Source: Ophiosphaerella korrae (Eukaryota > Ascomycota > Dothideomycetes > Pleosporales > Phaeosphaeriaceae). From it: a DNA stretch of 64,000 nt. Shown one piece after another: positions 34,673-45,436 of this stretch. A program made the translations under genes and the position numbers. The notes under the pieces were generated by a model. The model saw only the letters and a program-made list of their open reading frames with translations, was not told the DNA's origin and ran no database searches. Positions within the stretch are counted from its first letter, which is position 1. Every line of letters begins with the position of its first letter. Location of the stretch: assembly GCA_028456385.1 (NCBI GenBank), contig JALNQF010000093.1:1-64000 (forward strand), written 5' to 3'.

Positions 34673-35070
34673 TAACGTGTTCCACCAACATTCCGGCCAC
34701 CCCAAAAACCCACCAAAAATGAGAAAAACCACACCTTAACATCTCCACAACAGCTTAATAATAAATTCTAAAATTCTATTATTAGTATTTTATACCTACT
34801 CTAAGACTCTTATTAAGGTCCTAGCGTAATAAGCCTGGCGGGTTATTAGGATATCAAGTTTTGGCCCTCAATCTTGAGCTACATTACGACACCTCTAGAA
34901 CGACTTAATAGATCATGTTTTAATTTCTAACATGAGGCTTAGAGTAGGCATAGGAGGCTAAATCTAGAACTATAGAATTTATTATTAAGCCGTTGTTGAG
35001 ATGTTAAGGCGTGGTTTTTCTCATTTTTGGTGGGTTTTTGGGGTGGCCGGAATGTTGGTGGAACACGTTA
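34673..35070. mobile_element. Fold-back MITE with about 100-bp inverted arms
   Basis: The first about 100 bases are repeated as their complement at the far end with few mismatches. Each arm begins TAACGTGTTCCACCAACATT and continues through CACCAAAAATGAGAAAAACC, a TTAACATCTC block and AATAATAAATTCTA. Similarity weakens toward the middle. No coding capacity. The ends read TAACGTG and CACGTTA, which would fit a TA target duplication. The internal core (CCACCAAAAAT through AATAATAAATTCTA) matches the dimeric element at 27937-28328, but here the two core copies face each other instead of running in tandem. Confidence 0.85.
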
Positions 35071-36493
35071 GATGGAATAGCAGAAGCAACTCCAGGTAGT
35101 CAAAGTGTTACTCCAAACACAATCAAAATCGTCGTTCAAAGCTCAGCCATTGGAGTTCACATCGTTTTCAAACTACCAGGTATTAAGGATCTTTATTTAC
35201 ACTCTGTAAAATCTCTGTTTACGCCACTGTATCGCCGTTTCCTACCACTTGTATCTCAGTACGAGCTCATTTATTTCCTTCTTACGCTATCTCATGACAC
35301 TTACCTGCGCGAACGAGCCTTCTGACTATGTCTAGACGATCTTTTATACCGACCAGCTAGCATGTCTGCGCAGTCGACTGGGTCGAATTCCGCCCAAAGA
35401 AGCAACAATACGAATGGCACCTGCGACAACGATTCTAGAGGTGCCGCAACGTCGCGCAACGGTGTAGCAGGCGAGCCACATGCTGCGAGGAGCGGTGTCC
35501 AAGATGTGTAGGCATCTACAGTGATACAGCCAGGATATACGACGAATCCAGGGGATGTTGGGGTACACAGAGCTTTTACGCGTTCGTCCTAAGTGGCTCG
35601 CAATTGGATGTGAGAATCGGATAATTGGTTACGCTAGAGTGGACAACCAATCAAAAATGTTTTTCACATTAAGCGAGAACGTATTCCCACCTCAAAGAAC
35701 TTCCCATCTTGTCGACACCATCTACAGTCGACCCTGCTGTAATTTTATGTGGACTTGAACTAACAATGCCGCTGTTCAAAGTCTACCCAACCAATGCAGC
35801 AATAGCATCGAGCTGTCAAACAAGTTCCAAAAAAGGCAGATAAGGTGAGATGGGTTAGTTATATTAGACTGAGCAGGGACTATCCACATTCACAAGCATT
35901 TTATGATCTTCTTAAGGAGATTGAAAAGATAGTATGACAACATTATAGCATATTTAACTGCGTCGCTAACGAGTAAGGCGCCCTTAATAAGAAAAGAAGT
36001 CATTGAGAAGAGCGGAGAATTTGCAGTATCGAGTGCTGAGCCTGCAAAAGTAGTAGAAGTTGTATTCGAGCATCTCGATTTTGGTAATATGCAGGTTCCA
36101 CCTGATTATAATGCCGCCCTGCTGTCCCTCGTTCTGAATGACCACAAGCAAGCCAAGCTTAGGATCCTCGCTCACCCTAGCGATGATGGAGCCGTACTAG
36201 AATGGCCGTGTGGATCTATTGCAGTACTCCGTGCAGGCACTCATTTCCGAACAGAGCCATATGGGAACCCGTTCGTTCGGATACTAGTACGCGTCTTCTT
36301 GAGGCGAGGCAAGGAAGCAGAAGGAAGTCATGAATAATGGATCTTCGGGCCCTTCACCTAAGATGACGGTGGATGGCAGTGGAGTCGGTGGTCGGTCAGA
36401 CGCTAAATCCGAGCAGAGAGGACTCATATGTCCAGCTTCGATAAATGGACCTGTCTGGGGGGCGACAAATTCAGCTACGTTTCATTAGTACGG
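35071..36493. other. No convincing gene
   Basis: Frames here are short. A plus frame at 36089-36337 (MQVPPDYNAALLSLVLNDHK) and its surroundings have some protein-like character (BTB-like wording such as VVEVVFEHLDFGNMQVP is readable upstream in the same frame near 36050), but stops on either side and the absence of splice signals leave it unsupported. It might be the remains of a BTB/POZ gene. Confidence 0.4.
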
Positions 36494-37905
36494 CTATAAA
36501 GGGTACATCGCTGCGAGCTTACTAGAATCATATAATGTCCTTAGCTCACAATTAGGATGTAAAGCGGACGCAGGGCTTTGAGCGCGACTGATAATTCCTG
36601 TCGTAGGGCTATCAAAACTAGACGCAGCCTGATCAACGGTTAACTCTAGTCTCGGCCTCTTTGATGGCGGTGCTAGTGATGCAACATGCTGACCATGGTC
36701 CAATCCTCCACTGTGACTGCTTTCCAATGTTTCACGCAACATAAGGTCTTCGTCTCGAGTGGAAAGAGGCGATGTTTCACTACCTTCCATTTCGGCAAGT
36801 TTTGAACGGAGTGTTGAAGCCATTTCCGCTAAAGGCGTCGCTTTAACGATATCCTTTGGAAGGTTTTATAGTGTATCTTTCATGCCTTTTGCAGTAAACC
36901 CTTCATACTGCTTCCAATTTGTATTTTGCTTAAGGCTGTCCTTAAGGATGTTTACATCGCTCTCACAGACGTTCTCTATGCTGCATTGCATCAGCGTATG
37001 CTCCATAGGATGGATTCTACTCGTACTATGATCGACTCGTAATCAACGACCAGATTTCTGGACCAAATAGTGTTATAAGCCCGATGCAGCCAGCGGAGAT
37101 TCTCAACTCTTGATCTATGTTGTCGAGGCCTAAATCCTTAGCAACACGATTGCGAGCTCTCGTTGTAGTCTTTTCCCACTTCTGGTGCTCATGTCCACGG
37201 TTTTGTGACGTCTGATTATCGACTGCATTGCTGAAGTAGAGATGGGCTGCGCAATGTATCAAAATAGGCGGGTTTTCCAAATCCTTTATGACTTTGTACG
37301 CCTCCTTTACGCCAATATCATCTTTAGGTAGGTCCAAAACCACTCCAGAATTAGACTGAGCTTTTTCTTTGGTTTTGGGCCTAGCAGGTCCAATTTTCTT
37401 GGCGATATGATCAGCCAAGCTCTTGAGCTTTGAGTTTGAGCCCTTATCGTGGCTAGGCGTAGACGATGTAGTCTGACTGGATGAATTTGAATCAGTTGTA
37501 GTCAAATTGTGCGACGTTGAAGTCTGGCACGGTGTGGTTTGTCGTGGCGGTGAATCACGTGAGCGACATCGTGCCGGTTGTGGGGCAAACGATCTGCCAG
37601 GGTTGGGTAAATCGCGGGACGGGATAGGGCTGAGAGTCGGAAGAGAAGTACAGCCGTTCCGAAGGCAAGCTAAGATAGCGGTGTCTCCACACGCTTCTCT
37701 CAAAAGCCTGAGGATGTGAGGTACGATGAGGTCTTTGACTTCTTTATTGCTCCTCAGAAATTGGCTAAAACTATCAATCCACTCCTTGAATTAGTCAGGT
37801 AAGTGGTACGTTCGATGTGGAGATTGTAGGAATACTGATATGAGATTCATCTAGTTGACAAAAGCTGGATTGTAAGGGAAGATTGTTGGGCTGTTCAACC
37901 GCCAT
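36494..37905 (-). pseudogene. Hypothetical protein gene, probably broken
   Basis: Reading the minus strand from the 5' side, an ATG at 37905 (MAVEQPNNL) opens a short frame, or an ATG at 37850 (MNLIS) joins through a 51-bp intron (37835-37785, branch CTGAC, acceptor TTCAAG) to EWIDSFSQFLRSNKEVKDL. The frame then continues as a Ser/Thr/Pro-rich linker and a charged region (AYKVIKDLENPPILIHCAA, KRVAKDLGLDNIDQELR-like) to a stop at 37026. The next coding-like stretch is in another frame: MEHTLMQCSIENVCESDVN, then a TAA at about 36868, then MASTLRSKLAEMEGSE to 36494. Two lesions (a frame change near 37030 and the TAA) are needed to read it through, so I call it a pseudogene. I do not recognise the family. 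Confidence 0.4.
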
Positions 37906-38433
37906 CAGGCATACAATGGGGAGAGTGTGGGAGAGGGAGGAGCGAAAGGGAGTGCTAGAAGGAGTTTAGATCAACCCGGGAAATTTCGCAAATGATCTAA
38001 GCCTATATAGATAAGTGAAATTCCCCCCTCATCATAATCTCATGATGGGATTCGGAGAAGTCGCACTGATTGAGTTTAGTGCATTGCGCCTGTCACGCTC
38101 TTGGCCGCGATTATTCAAGAAGTGATTTGATTTAGTTGTATCCTTATCCGTATCGTCATTCAAGACTGCACCTTCTGTTCTGTTATTTTACTTTATATCC
38201 GTTCCTTTGGCTTCGCCCATTGATCCCGCAACGCACCCTCCTCTATAGTGTAGTATTTCCCATGTTCATCAGCACGAAAACATTCCAATTTAGGGCATCT
38301 TAAGAGTCACTATCGTCATTGCCCCTTGCGTCACTGGTGTTAGCCCAATTTGGACAGTTCAGAATCTGAATTCGAGAAGTTGCAACGACTGATAAATCTC
38401 TTGTCCCTATCCTCGCCCACGGCCGCATGGCTT

Positions 38434-39015
38434 CTAGTTCCTCTCCCTTCTGGTTTGTACCTGTTGGCTTCGCTTTGACCATTGACCACGTAACACACCC
38501 TCCTTCGTGGTGAAGTATTTGCCAAACCCTTTGATCTCACACATCCTCCGAAAGCATTCCCAGCAGAGCTGATCTTCCTTTTGTGCTCGTTCAATGCATC
38601 TTTTAAACCAATAAGGATCACGTTGACCTTCTTTATCTCCCGACCCTGTTTTCCATTCCCCATAGTTCAGACTGGGGTCCCACATTACGCAGGGGAAATC
38701 AAAACGGTCTTCTTTAAAATCTTTCAGCCATTCACATTTCCCCTCTTGTGCCAGTTCATAACATCGTGCGCAAAGTTGTCCTTGAAAAATAACCATGGAG
38801 CATAGTTTTGATAGAGGCCGATGAAAATTCCGGCGCCGCCGATGAGAGGCATATCTCGGATCCCTGGAGAAACAAGGAATTGAGAGACCATCGTGTATTC
38901 GACGTATGAGCTCCTCAATATTATTATCCTCGTAGTCTTCAATCAATTGGATAAGAGTGTCTCCATTCGAGCATAATGCAGCTTGCTCGCGCACAGAGCA
39001 GGAAAACTCAAGTTC
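38434..39015 (-). CDS. Cys-rich hypothetical protein, 5' end uncertain
   Basis: A minus-strand open frame of about 190 codons with good protein character but no ATG at its 5' side. It begins after a TAG that could be an acceptor (GTGTAG before ELEFSCSVREQAALC). Cys pairs recur: CARC, then a CEW, then CWEC and a final C, in a region with WLKDFKEDRF and YWFKRCIERAQKEDQLCW. That suggests a small zinc-stabilised domain. The C-terminus is basic (KRSQQVQTRRERN). An upstream exon was not found, so the gene may be incomplete. Family unknown. Confidence 0.4.
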   Translation of the reverse strand, partial: ELEFSCSVREQAALCSNGDTLIQLIEDYEDNNIEELIRRIHDGLSIPCFSRDPRYASHRRRRNFHRPLSKLCSMVIFQGQLCARCYELAQEGKCEWLKDFKEDRFDFPCVMWDPSLNYGEWKTGSGDKEGQRDPYWFKRCIERAQKEDQLCWECFRRMCEIKGFGKYFTTKEGVLRGQWSKRSQQVQTRRERN

Positions 39016-39827
39016 CTACACCCTTTGCAGAGTGACGTGCCGCTCTCTTGACCTCCTGGCTTTAACTTGCAATTATTGCCAAAGATGCGACTTGGGCGTG
39101 GAGGGGGTTACATTCTTCAAATAGATTTGTCGCTGCGTTGAGGGCAAGGCAATGGAAATACAAATATGGTACTGAGGCATGGCTTCCTTAAGCCGCCGTA
39201 GTGACAGGCTTCTCAGCGTTGACTCTATATTCTGAACGGTGAGTGGGTTCGCGGCGTCTCTGGAGCCTTGATTTGTCCGAATGTACAGTTAAAATGCCAC
39301 TATGACGAACCAATTTCATCCAGGCCTCGGCAAGGGGTAAGTGCTTCAGCAAAACAATTTGGTTCTCGGGGGACACGCTATATAAATACTTAATGTCACA
39401 AGGCTGATGCCATATACGTTCTTCACCGGCCCTCTCCTTGATCAAATGGTTGCCTTCTTTTCGATGCCTGCAGAAAAACCCAAGGCTATCCAATGGGGCC
39501 CGACAGCTCCTACCGTAGGTCCTTCTATTACGCTTGTCTGATTGGATACTTACAAAGCCAGCTACGATGGACAGCTATTGAAAGAAATATTGCTCGAGTA
39601 GCAATAGTTGAGACTGGTGGGCCCTTAGCTGATTCGGAGTCTACGATTACATTCATGTGTGCCACCATTCGCGGAGGACGGGTTTTCGACATTCAGGGGC
39701 CTGTCAAGCGATGCCCAACCTATAGGCGGGCACTCGTTTGAGCGTTACTATGATCGAAATTGTCGCCGCACTTGCATAACTTGGCAATTTCGATAGCAAA
39801 TGGAGATAAGAATCTTTTCTGGGGAGG

Positions 39828-40196
39828 TTGATGCCCAGCTTGTCTCAAGGTAGACAACACACGATGAACGACGAAGCTAGTGGCCGCATTTCATTTGCTG
39901 AGCATATCCTTATAATCCTTCATAATCGTGACTTTGTATTCAAGGGAAATGGCCTTCCATTTGCTGATCGTGTCAAAATCGTCGACGAAAAATTAAACGC
40001 CCATCGGCAATCCTACAGCATCGATGCCCTAATGAGAGCCTTGGACAGCGTAAAAGCTCGTCTTGATCTCAGCAAAATCTATGAAGACGGCAAGTTTCAG
40101 GAACTCATGGTTGTAATTCTTGACGTTGCATTAGCATTGGTAAATCTATTTCATAAACTAGTCCAAGTTCTCAAGTTGAAACTTTCAGGAGAATGA
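39828..40196 (+). CDS. Small helical hypothetical protein
   Basis: An open frame of 122 codons; in-frame starts are MMPSLSQGR and MNDEASGR. Composition is protein-like with predicted helices (HILIILHNRDFVF, IDALMRALDSVKARLDL, a hydrophobic ILDVALALVNLFHKLVQVL near the end). No motif, no visible intron. It stands 170 bp before the alpha/beta hydrolase on the same strand. I cannot name a family. It may be a remnant of a longer gene. Confidence 0.35.
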   Translation: MMPSLSQGRQHTMNDEASGRISFAEHILIILHNRDFVFKGNGLPFADRVKIVDEKLNAHRQSYSIDALMRALDSVKARLDLSKIYEDGKFQELMVVILDVALALVNLFHKLVQVLKLKLSGE

Positions 40197-40367
40197 AACA
40201 TTGAGACTGTACCTAGCGATTCAGCGTAGCTGTAATTCCCACGAACATGGAGACATCAACCATTTTCGGGCTCGTTCAGGGTGCTGACGCGACCAGTAAT
40301 TAGATGACCAAAGTTTATAAGCTCTCGTAGCTGGCTTCCAAACCTTTCCTTTCATCTTCCCACACAT

Positions 40368-41380
40368 ATGTTCACCATGGAACCCATGTATACGAGACAC
40401 AAGCGTCTATCCTTAGATGCAGGCGTAGATGGTGACCCAAAATTCAGAGCCGAGGCGTACCATGTTGGCAAACTGTACAGGGAATTTCAGAAGCTTACCA
40501 GTCCTGAAAGATTCAAAGGCCCGGCCAAGCAAATATTCGATGATATGCGGTTAGAGCACATCATGGGGCTTCTTGAGGAGTTTGATGTACATCAAGTGAC
40601 GTATCACACAGTTTTTCCAATCTTGACGGATAGAAGGGGGTGGTCGCCGACTATGCAACGGATCGCGGGAGAAAAGATTGGTCGCCCCATACACGCTGAC
40701 CTGGATATATGGTTCTCCATTCCAGCAAAACTTCGCTGTTGTAAGGAAGTTGTCAAACTCAAACCCATGCTCCATCTTCATGGAGGCGGAGGTGTAAGCA
40801 GCCACACAATATCTTGTTCGCGAGCTTATGATATTAGGTCACTGGAAGGGCAGGCTTCGTTCCTTGGATGTTCCGAGCTGACCTAAGTTATGTCTGCAAA
40901 AAGTCGGATACGTTCATGTGCGTTGCGGATTATCTCAAGATGCCTGAGGATAATGAAGCACGCATTGTCCATGGCTTACGAACCCTCTCACACTGGTTAT
41001 TTAGCAATTTGCAAGCTACTATCCAAGCAAGGGATCTTGTATTCCTTATTGACTGGAATGCCTTTTCCATCGTTGGAGAGAGCTGGGGTGGGTTCCTTGC
41101 AGAGATAATTTGGGACGAACTCTATCTCCAACCCAACAAGCCATGCGACTTCTTCATGAGGGCACTAATCTTACGATATGCACCTTGGAGACGGATTAAT
41201 CACGAACTATCTTCATACTTAAGCATACCCGTATCTCAAGAGAAAGCAAACAGTGAGGCAAGTGCAATCTTTGCTGCGCGAAAAGAGTTTCCGTGGACCC
41301 CTTCAAGGGGGGCAGCCACACCACCCAACGGGATGCGTGCTGCAAATGTTTTTGGGATTGTTGATCTCTATGCCGGGTGA
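40368..41380 (+). CDS. Alpha/beta hydrolase (hydrolase-3 type), C-terminally truncated
   Basis: Exons 40368-40793 and 40838-41380 flank a 44-bp intron (donor GTAAGC, acceptor ATTAG), giving 322 residues. The splice joins LHLHGGGG to VTGRAGFVPWMF, creating the oxyanion-hole HGGG motif, then CVADYLKMPEDN (the usual DYRLxPE element). The nucleophile elbow is VGESWGGFLA with Ser at about 224. The frame ends at VFGIVDLYAG before any segment that could supply the catalytic Asp and His, which in this family lie in the last 80-100 residues. Downstream DNA to 41465 has another short coding-like frame (PGEGHAEDYQASLGGKQEKF), but I see no clean join. So the protein is probably inactive or the 3' end is damaged. 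The family fits secondary-metabolite or lipid esterases. Confidence 0.6.
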
Positions 41381-41465
41381 AGGCCATGCTGAGGATTACC
41401 AGGCGTCTCTAGGGGGAAAACAAGAGAAATTTCTGGATGATGCATTGTGTGCAGGAATAGAGTAA

Positions 41466-43116
41466 CAAACACATAAAGGTTCAGGTACGAATTCATGTTG
41501 ATTTATAATAGTTTCCAACCCCTTAAGCTGTCTCCAACACTCTTCAGGGTTGACATCCTGTGCTGGCCGAGCTCTGTCTCCTATAGTTCACTCAGCTCGT
41601 ATCTAGCACAGCGGCCAACCGTTCAGTGGCTTGCCTTCACTCCTTTGCAGAAACCCACCTCTCTGTGCCCAAATGCAGATCGTGCACTTCACTTGTACTC
41701 CTAGTGTTTGCACTGGCAAAGAGTGAGTGATGGCTGCATTTTCGTATACGCAGAATGTAAGACCCTATTTTACGAGAATCTTCATAGCTTACTGACAGCG
41801 CAGATTGAGAGCGAGATCGTCGTCGCTGATTCTAACGAGGTTGGCTGTTTTTCATCTTGGTACCGTTCACCGACCTACTCTCGTGTCTATCGCCACCTGA
41901 AACAGAATACGAAGCGTCTCCTGGTCGGTTCGGGTGTCTCCAATGTGTCGAGACATTTAGATTTCCGGAACTTTTGCATCGTCATGTGACAATCTCGCAT
42001 CCAAACTGTTCAGGCTTCGGCAGTCGTCTTGTCTGTATGTTTTTTCTTCATCGTATTCTATCTAGCTAAAAATATACAGTCAAGCAAACTCTCAAGGTCG
42101 ACCCAACACAAACTGTTGACATAGATGAGCGTGTTCGGCAACAATTTAGAATTTGCTGTGCAAGACTTCGCATACCAAGAACGTTGGAGGTGAGGATGAG
42201 TTTCTTCGAATCTGCAAAGAGGATAAAGAGGTCTGGAAGAGCATCTGTGCTTTTTGTCGCGTCTTAATTGATATTTGGTCACTCGTAGATGGCAGTATGG
42301 TAGTAGAAGAGAGGAGTCGTATCATTGCAGTGCTGGACGCACATTTTGGAGTTCGGTGGCATCAGCGATATTCCGATCTCATCACGGTTTGTTCTGGCTT
42401 ATCATAACAGTCTCGAACGTGGATTCTGACGTCTACAGAGCAATTACCAGGAGACTACAAGGAACGGTCGTGATGCATGGTGGGCTATGACTGCGTGATT
42501 TCAAAAACGAGAGACAGCTGCAATGTGGGGCTCTAATCTCGAACAGAGAGTCTCTTGATGCGGCGTCAAACCAATCATTCGCGTTCGAACTTCTACCTTA
42601 TATCGCGACGATAGGAGTCGGAGTAGGACACATTGGTGGACCACTCTTATTGGAACATGACACGCAGGCATCATTTGGACACCTTGCTTTTTAGATGAGC
42701 CAGATACAGCGCGAATAGTATTTTTAGTCCAAGACCATGGCGTATCCTGTGAAGCGGCTTGACTACATATGGCAAATGGTATATTGCATTTTTCAACAGC
42801 GATATAATGGATCCTTCTACTAACGGTAGGTTAAAAAGTGTCCGTGCAAGTGGCTTGGGTGGAGGCCAGTGGCCCCATCTTTGGGTTTAAACATGCAGGT
42901 GGTTCATGGTGCAGCATGTCGCTAGCTGTTACCCTAGACATGCAGACTGGCGTTGACTTTGAGCAAGGGTTCCTAGGTGGCCAATCTTCCCCATTGCCTG
43001 AGCGAAAATGGGAGGTCTGGGATATCATTGGACCTCGAATAAGCCACTCAACCATCAGGGTCCCCATCTATGCATAAAATCCATTATGTCGTTAGCACCT
43101 TTGCCTGATCAAATTT
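41466..43116. other. Coding remnants, including a C2H2-like finger
   Basis: Around 41868-42010 the plus strand encodes FTDLLSCLSPPETEY and then GCLQCVETFRFPELLHRHV, a C2H2-type zinc-finger pattern (C-x2-C-x12-H-x5-H). An intron-like GTAAGACC...GCGCAG lies at about 41757-41803, just before it. The next frames (MLCKTSHTKNVGG at 42153, CAFCRVLIDIWSLVDGS) also look protein-like. I could not assemble them into one gene, so this may be a decayed or multi-exon zinc-finger gene. A frame at 42838-43077 is probably chance. Confidence 0.35.
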
Positions 43117-43212
43117 GTGGCCTTTTTGCCCAGTATCTATGTGGCGAACAGATCACTTCCCAGCAGAACCAATAACGGAAAACTGTTCCCCCACCACAGG
43201 TCTCATGCCATC

Positions 43213-43959
43213 ATGGCTTCAAATAAAATTTTCAATCATGGCGAGAGTCTTATCCTTCATCGAATTATACATGGACATCCGCCGCAGATGATTCGAGGAG
43301 AGGGCTCCTGGATACGGACTGATAGTGGAAACAAGATTTTCGACGCAGCAGTAGGGGCGGCAGTGGCTTCCCTGGGCTATTCCAACCCAATTCTGCAAGA
43401 GGCTATTATCCAGGAGGTCCGGCGCGGTTTCTATACTCCCTCGATGAGCTTCACGACCCCGATAGTAGAGGAATTCGGCGTTGAGATGCTCAAAACCACG
43501 GGCGGTAAAATGAAGAAGTTTATTGCATACAGTTCGGGTAACTATCCTTTTTTGCGCAATGCGAGGCGGGCGCTGAAATAATCAGGATCTGAAGCGGTAG
43601 AAGCTAGCTTGAAATGCGCAATACAGTATCACCAAGAGTTAGACCGCTCTACTCGCCGCAACAAGTTCCTCAGCCGAGAGCATTCTTATCACGGGTCTAC
43701 CATTGGAGCACTCTCCGTCAGCGGACACGTTCAACGACGCCAACGCTATCAAAGCATATTGCTAGATAACGCTATTCGCGTATCAGCATGTAATCCATAC
43801 CACGATCGGCGGCCAAATGAAAGCCTTGAGGAATACTGTAAAAGACTGCTATATGAATTGGATGCCAAGATTATTGAATTTGGTCCAGAAAATATTGCTG
43901 CTTTTATAGTAGAGCCTGTTGTTGGGGCGGTGAGTTTATGCGGCTATGAGATCTACTAG
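43213..43959 (+). pseudogene. Class III aminotransferase, N-terminal half only
   Basis: The sequence matches PLP-dependent class III (ornithine/4-aminobutyrate-type) aminotransferases. Exons are 43213-43537 and 43586-43929, joined by a 48-bp intron (donor GTAACT, acceptor ATCAG) that restores AYSSGSEAVEASLK. Motifs in order are WIRTDSGNKIFDAAVG, the cofactor-phosphate region SSGSEAVE, HSYHGSTIGALSVSGH and AAFIVEPVVGA. A second intron follows (donor GTGAGT at 43930, acceptor GTCAG at 43975), after which GLSVPAI can be read in a shifted frame, then homology fades. The half carrying the Asp of the DE(I/V) motif and the PLP-binding lysine is absent or unrecognisable. Read without splicing, the frame ends at 43959. 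The start MASNKIFNHG was chosen; an in-frame ATG at 43117 is also possible. Non-functional. Confidence 0.7.
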
Positions 43960-43976
43960 AATAAAACTACGTCAGG

Positions 43977-45436
43977 CTTGGTCTGTCTGTACCTGCAATC
44001 AACTTGAAGTGGGGTTGTTGGCTGAGCGCTACGGTTTTCAGGTGTTTGCACCATCTTGGTCGCACTCTACCTAAATGTCGCAGAGTCAGGAAGTGAAGGA
44101 AATGTGGACAGCGTGACACACGGGAGTTTGTGCTTTAGCTTGCATTGTATTGCCAGCGCGCTTAGCGTCATACGAGGGTGATAGAGTCGAAGAGAAACCT
44201 GAACTATGTCATACCCGATGTTAAGCATCGTTTTGCAAGTCCAGAGATTGGGTGTCCTCGCATGCGTGCCCTTTTTTGTCAGCAGCTCATTTTTTATTTG
44301 ATTCCTAGCCTCTATAGCGCATTGCCATTATCCTCGCCAGTGCTCTCAATCTCTATCGGTGCAGCAGATTCTCGTTGAATATCAGCGCGTTTCTTAAAAC
44401 GTGTGCTGTTTTATAGATCGCGAATGCATACGAAGTCGATGGTTGTGATGAACTCATATGCGGGTCTGGAAAGGCAATGTGAGACACTTTGCGCGCTGCG
44501 AGATATTAGTGCTTCGAGTCTTCGACTACAATATGACGGCCATTTATTACACAAGAAGAGAGCCTTGCGGGGGTTTTCCTGACAGTATTTCTTCTCGAGC
44601 AAGATCTCAAACGTCTTCCTAACCTACAGCAGCGCCTTGGCTGGGGTTTCGATGTGCCTTATACTCAGCCCTCAACATACTCCAATTAACCTGTTAGGAA
44701 TATCGTCAACTGACTGAGAGTCTAGCGTATAAATTACACAGCAAGTCCTCCTAAGAACAGGAGCACATCAACAGCGATTCTTAGTTATCTACACCACCTC
44801 TTCCCACCTAGGTTATATCAACGGCGACATTTCACCACCCGCGATATGTGCGACTATACTCAAGTACAGTACAAATGTTCCCATATCCGTTACGTCGTCC
44901 GAGCGTGGTGCACAAAATATCAGGAGACCCATAAGAGATGCCCAGCAAATGTCGTTGCTATGTAAGACGGATAACTTTCTGAGTAAATTACATTTATAGA
45001 CTAATCGTATCCAGAGAGTACCGCCATTTAGATAATTGTTCAGACTGCAAAGGTTCAAAAAGGCAAGTAAAGAGCTGGGGCGTGGGATCCAGGTGTAACA
45101 ACAGGCCGCACGCCACCGCCGTCTGCGATTTGCTACAGATTCTGGTAGCTTAAAAAAACAAAGCAAAGTTTGGCCTTGGGCATTTTTGTGCTAGATTAAT
45201 TGCTGGGCATGTAAGACCTTTCATCTGCCATCAGGGGCGGTGCGATGTTCGCCATAGCCGGCGGTGCAGAGGAAGGGCTGAGGGCAGAAACCTGGCTCTC
45301 GCGATGCTGCTGGTCGCTCCTGTCCAATCAGCACCAGCGCTCTGGGGCCCATGGCTCATGCCCGTCCCGATGCACCATGCAGAAGGTGGTTATACTTTAG
45401 CGTAGATCCCATATCCAAGGGTACAAGGTGCCCTCC
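43977..45436. other. No intact gene
   Basis: Downstream of the aminotransferase relic the sequence has frequent stops. A minus frame at 45166-44813 is 117 codons without motif. It may include unrecognisable remains of the aminotransferase 3' half up to about 44230. Confidence 0.5.

Noticed and set aside
42831..43077. Complementary frames of about 80 codons on both strands
   Set aside because: Mirror-image open frames over the same DNA with no known motif; a single real one cannot be chosen.
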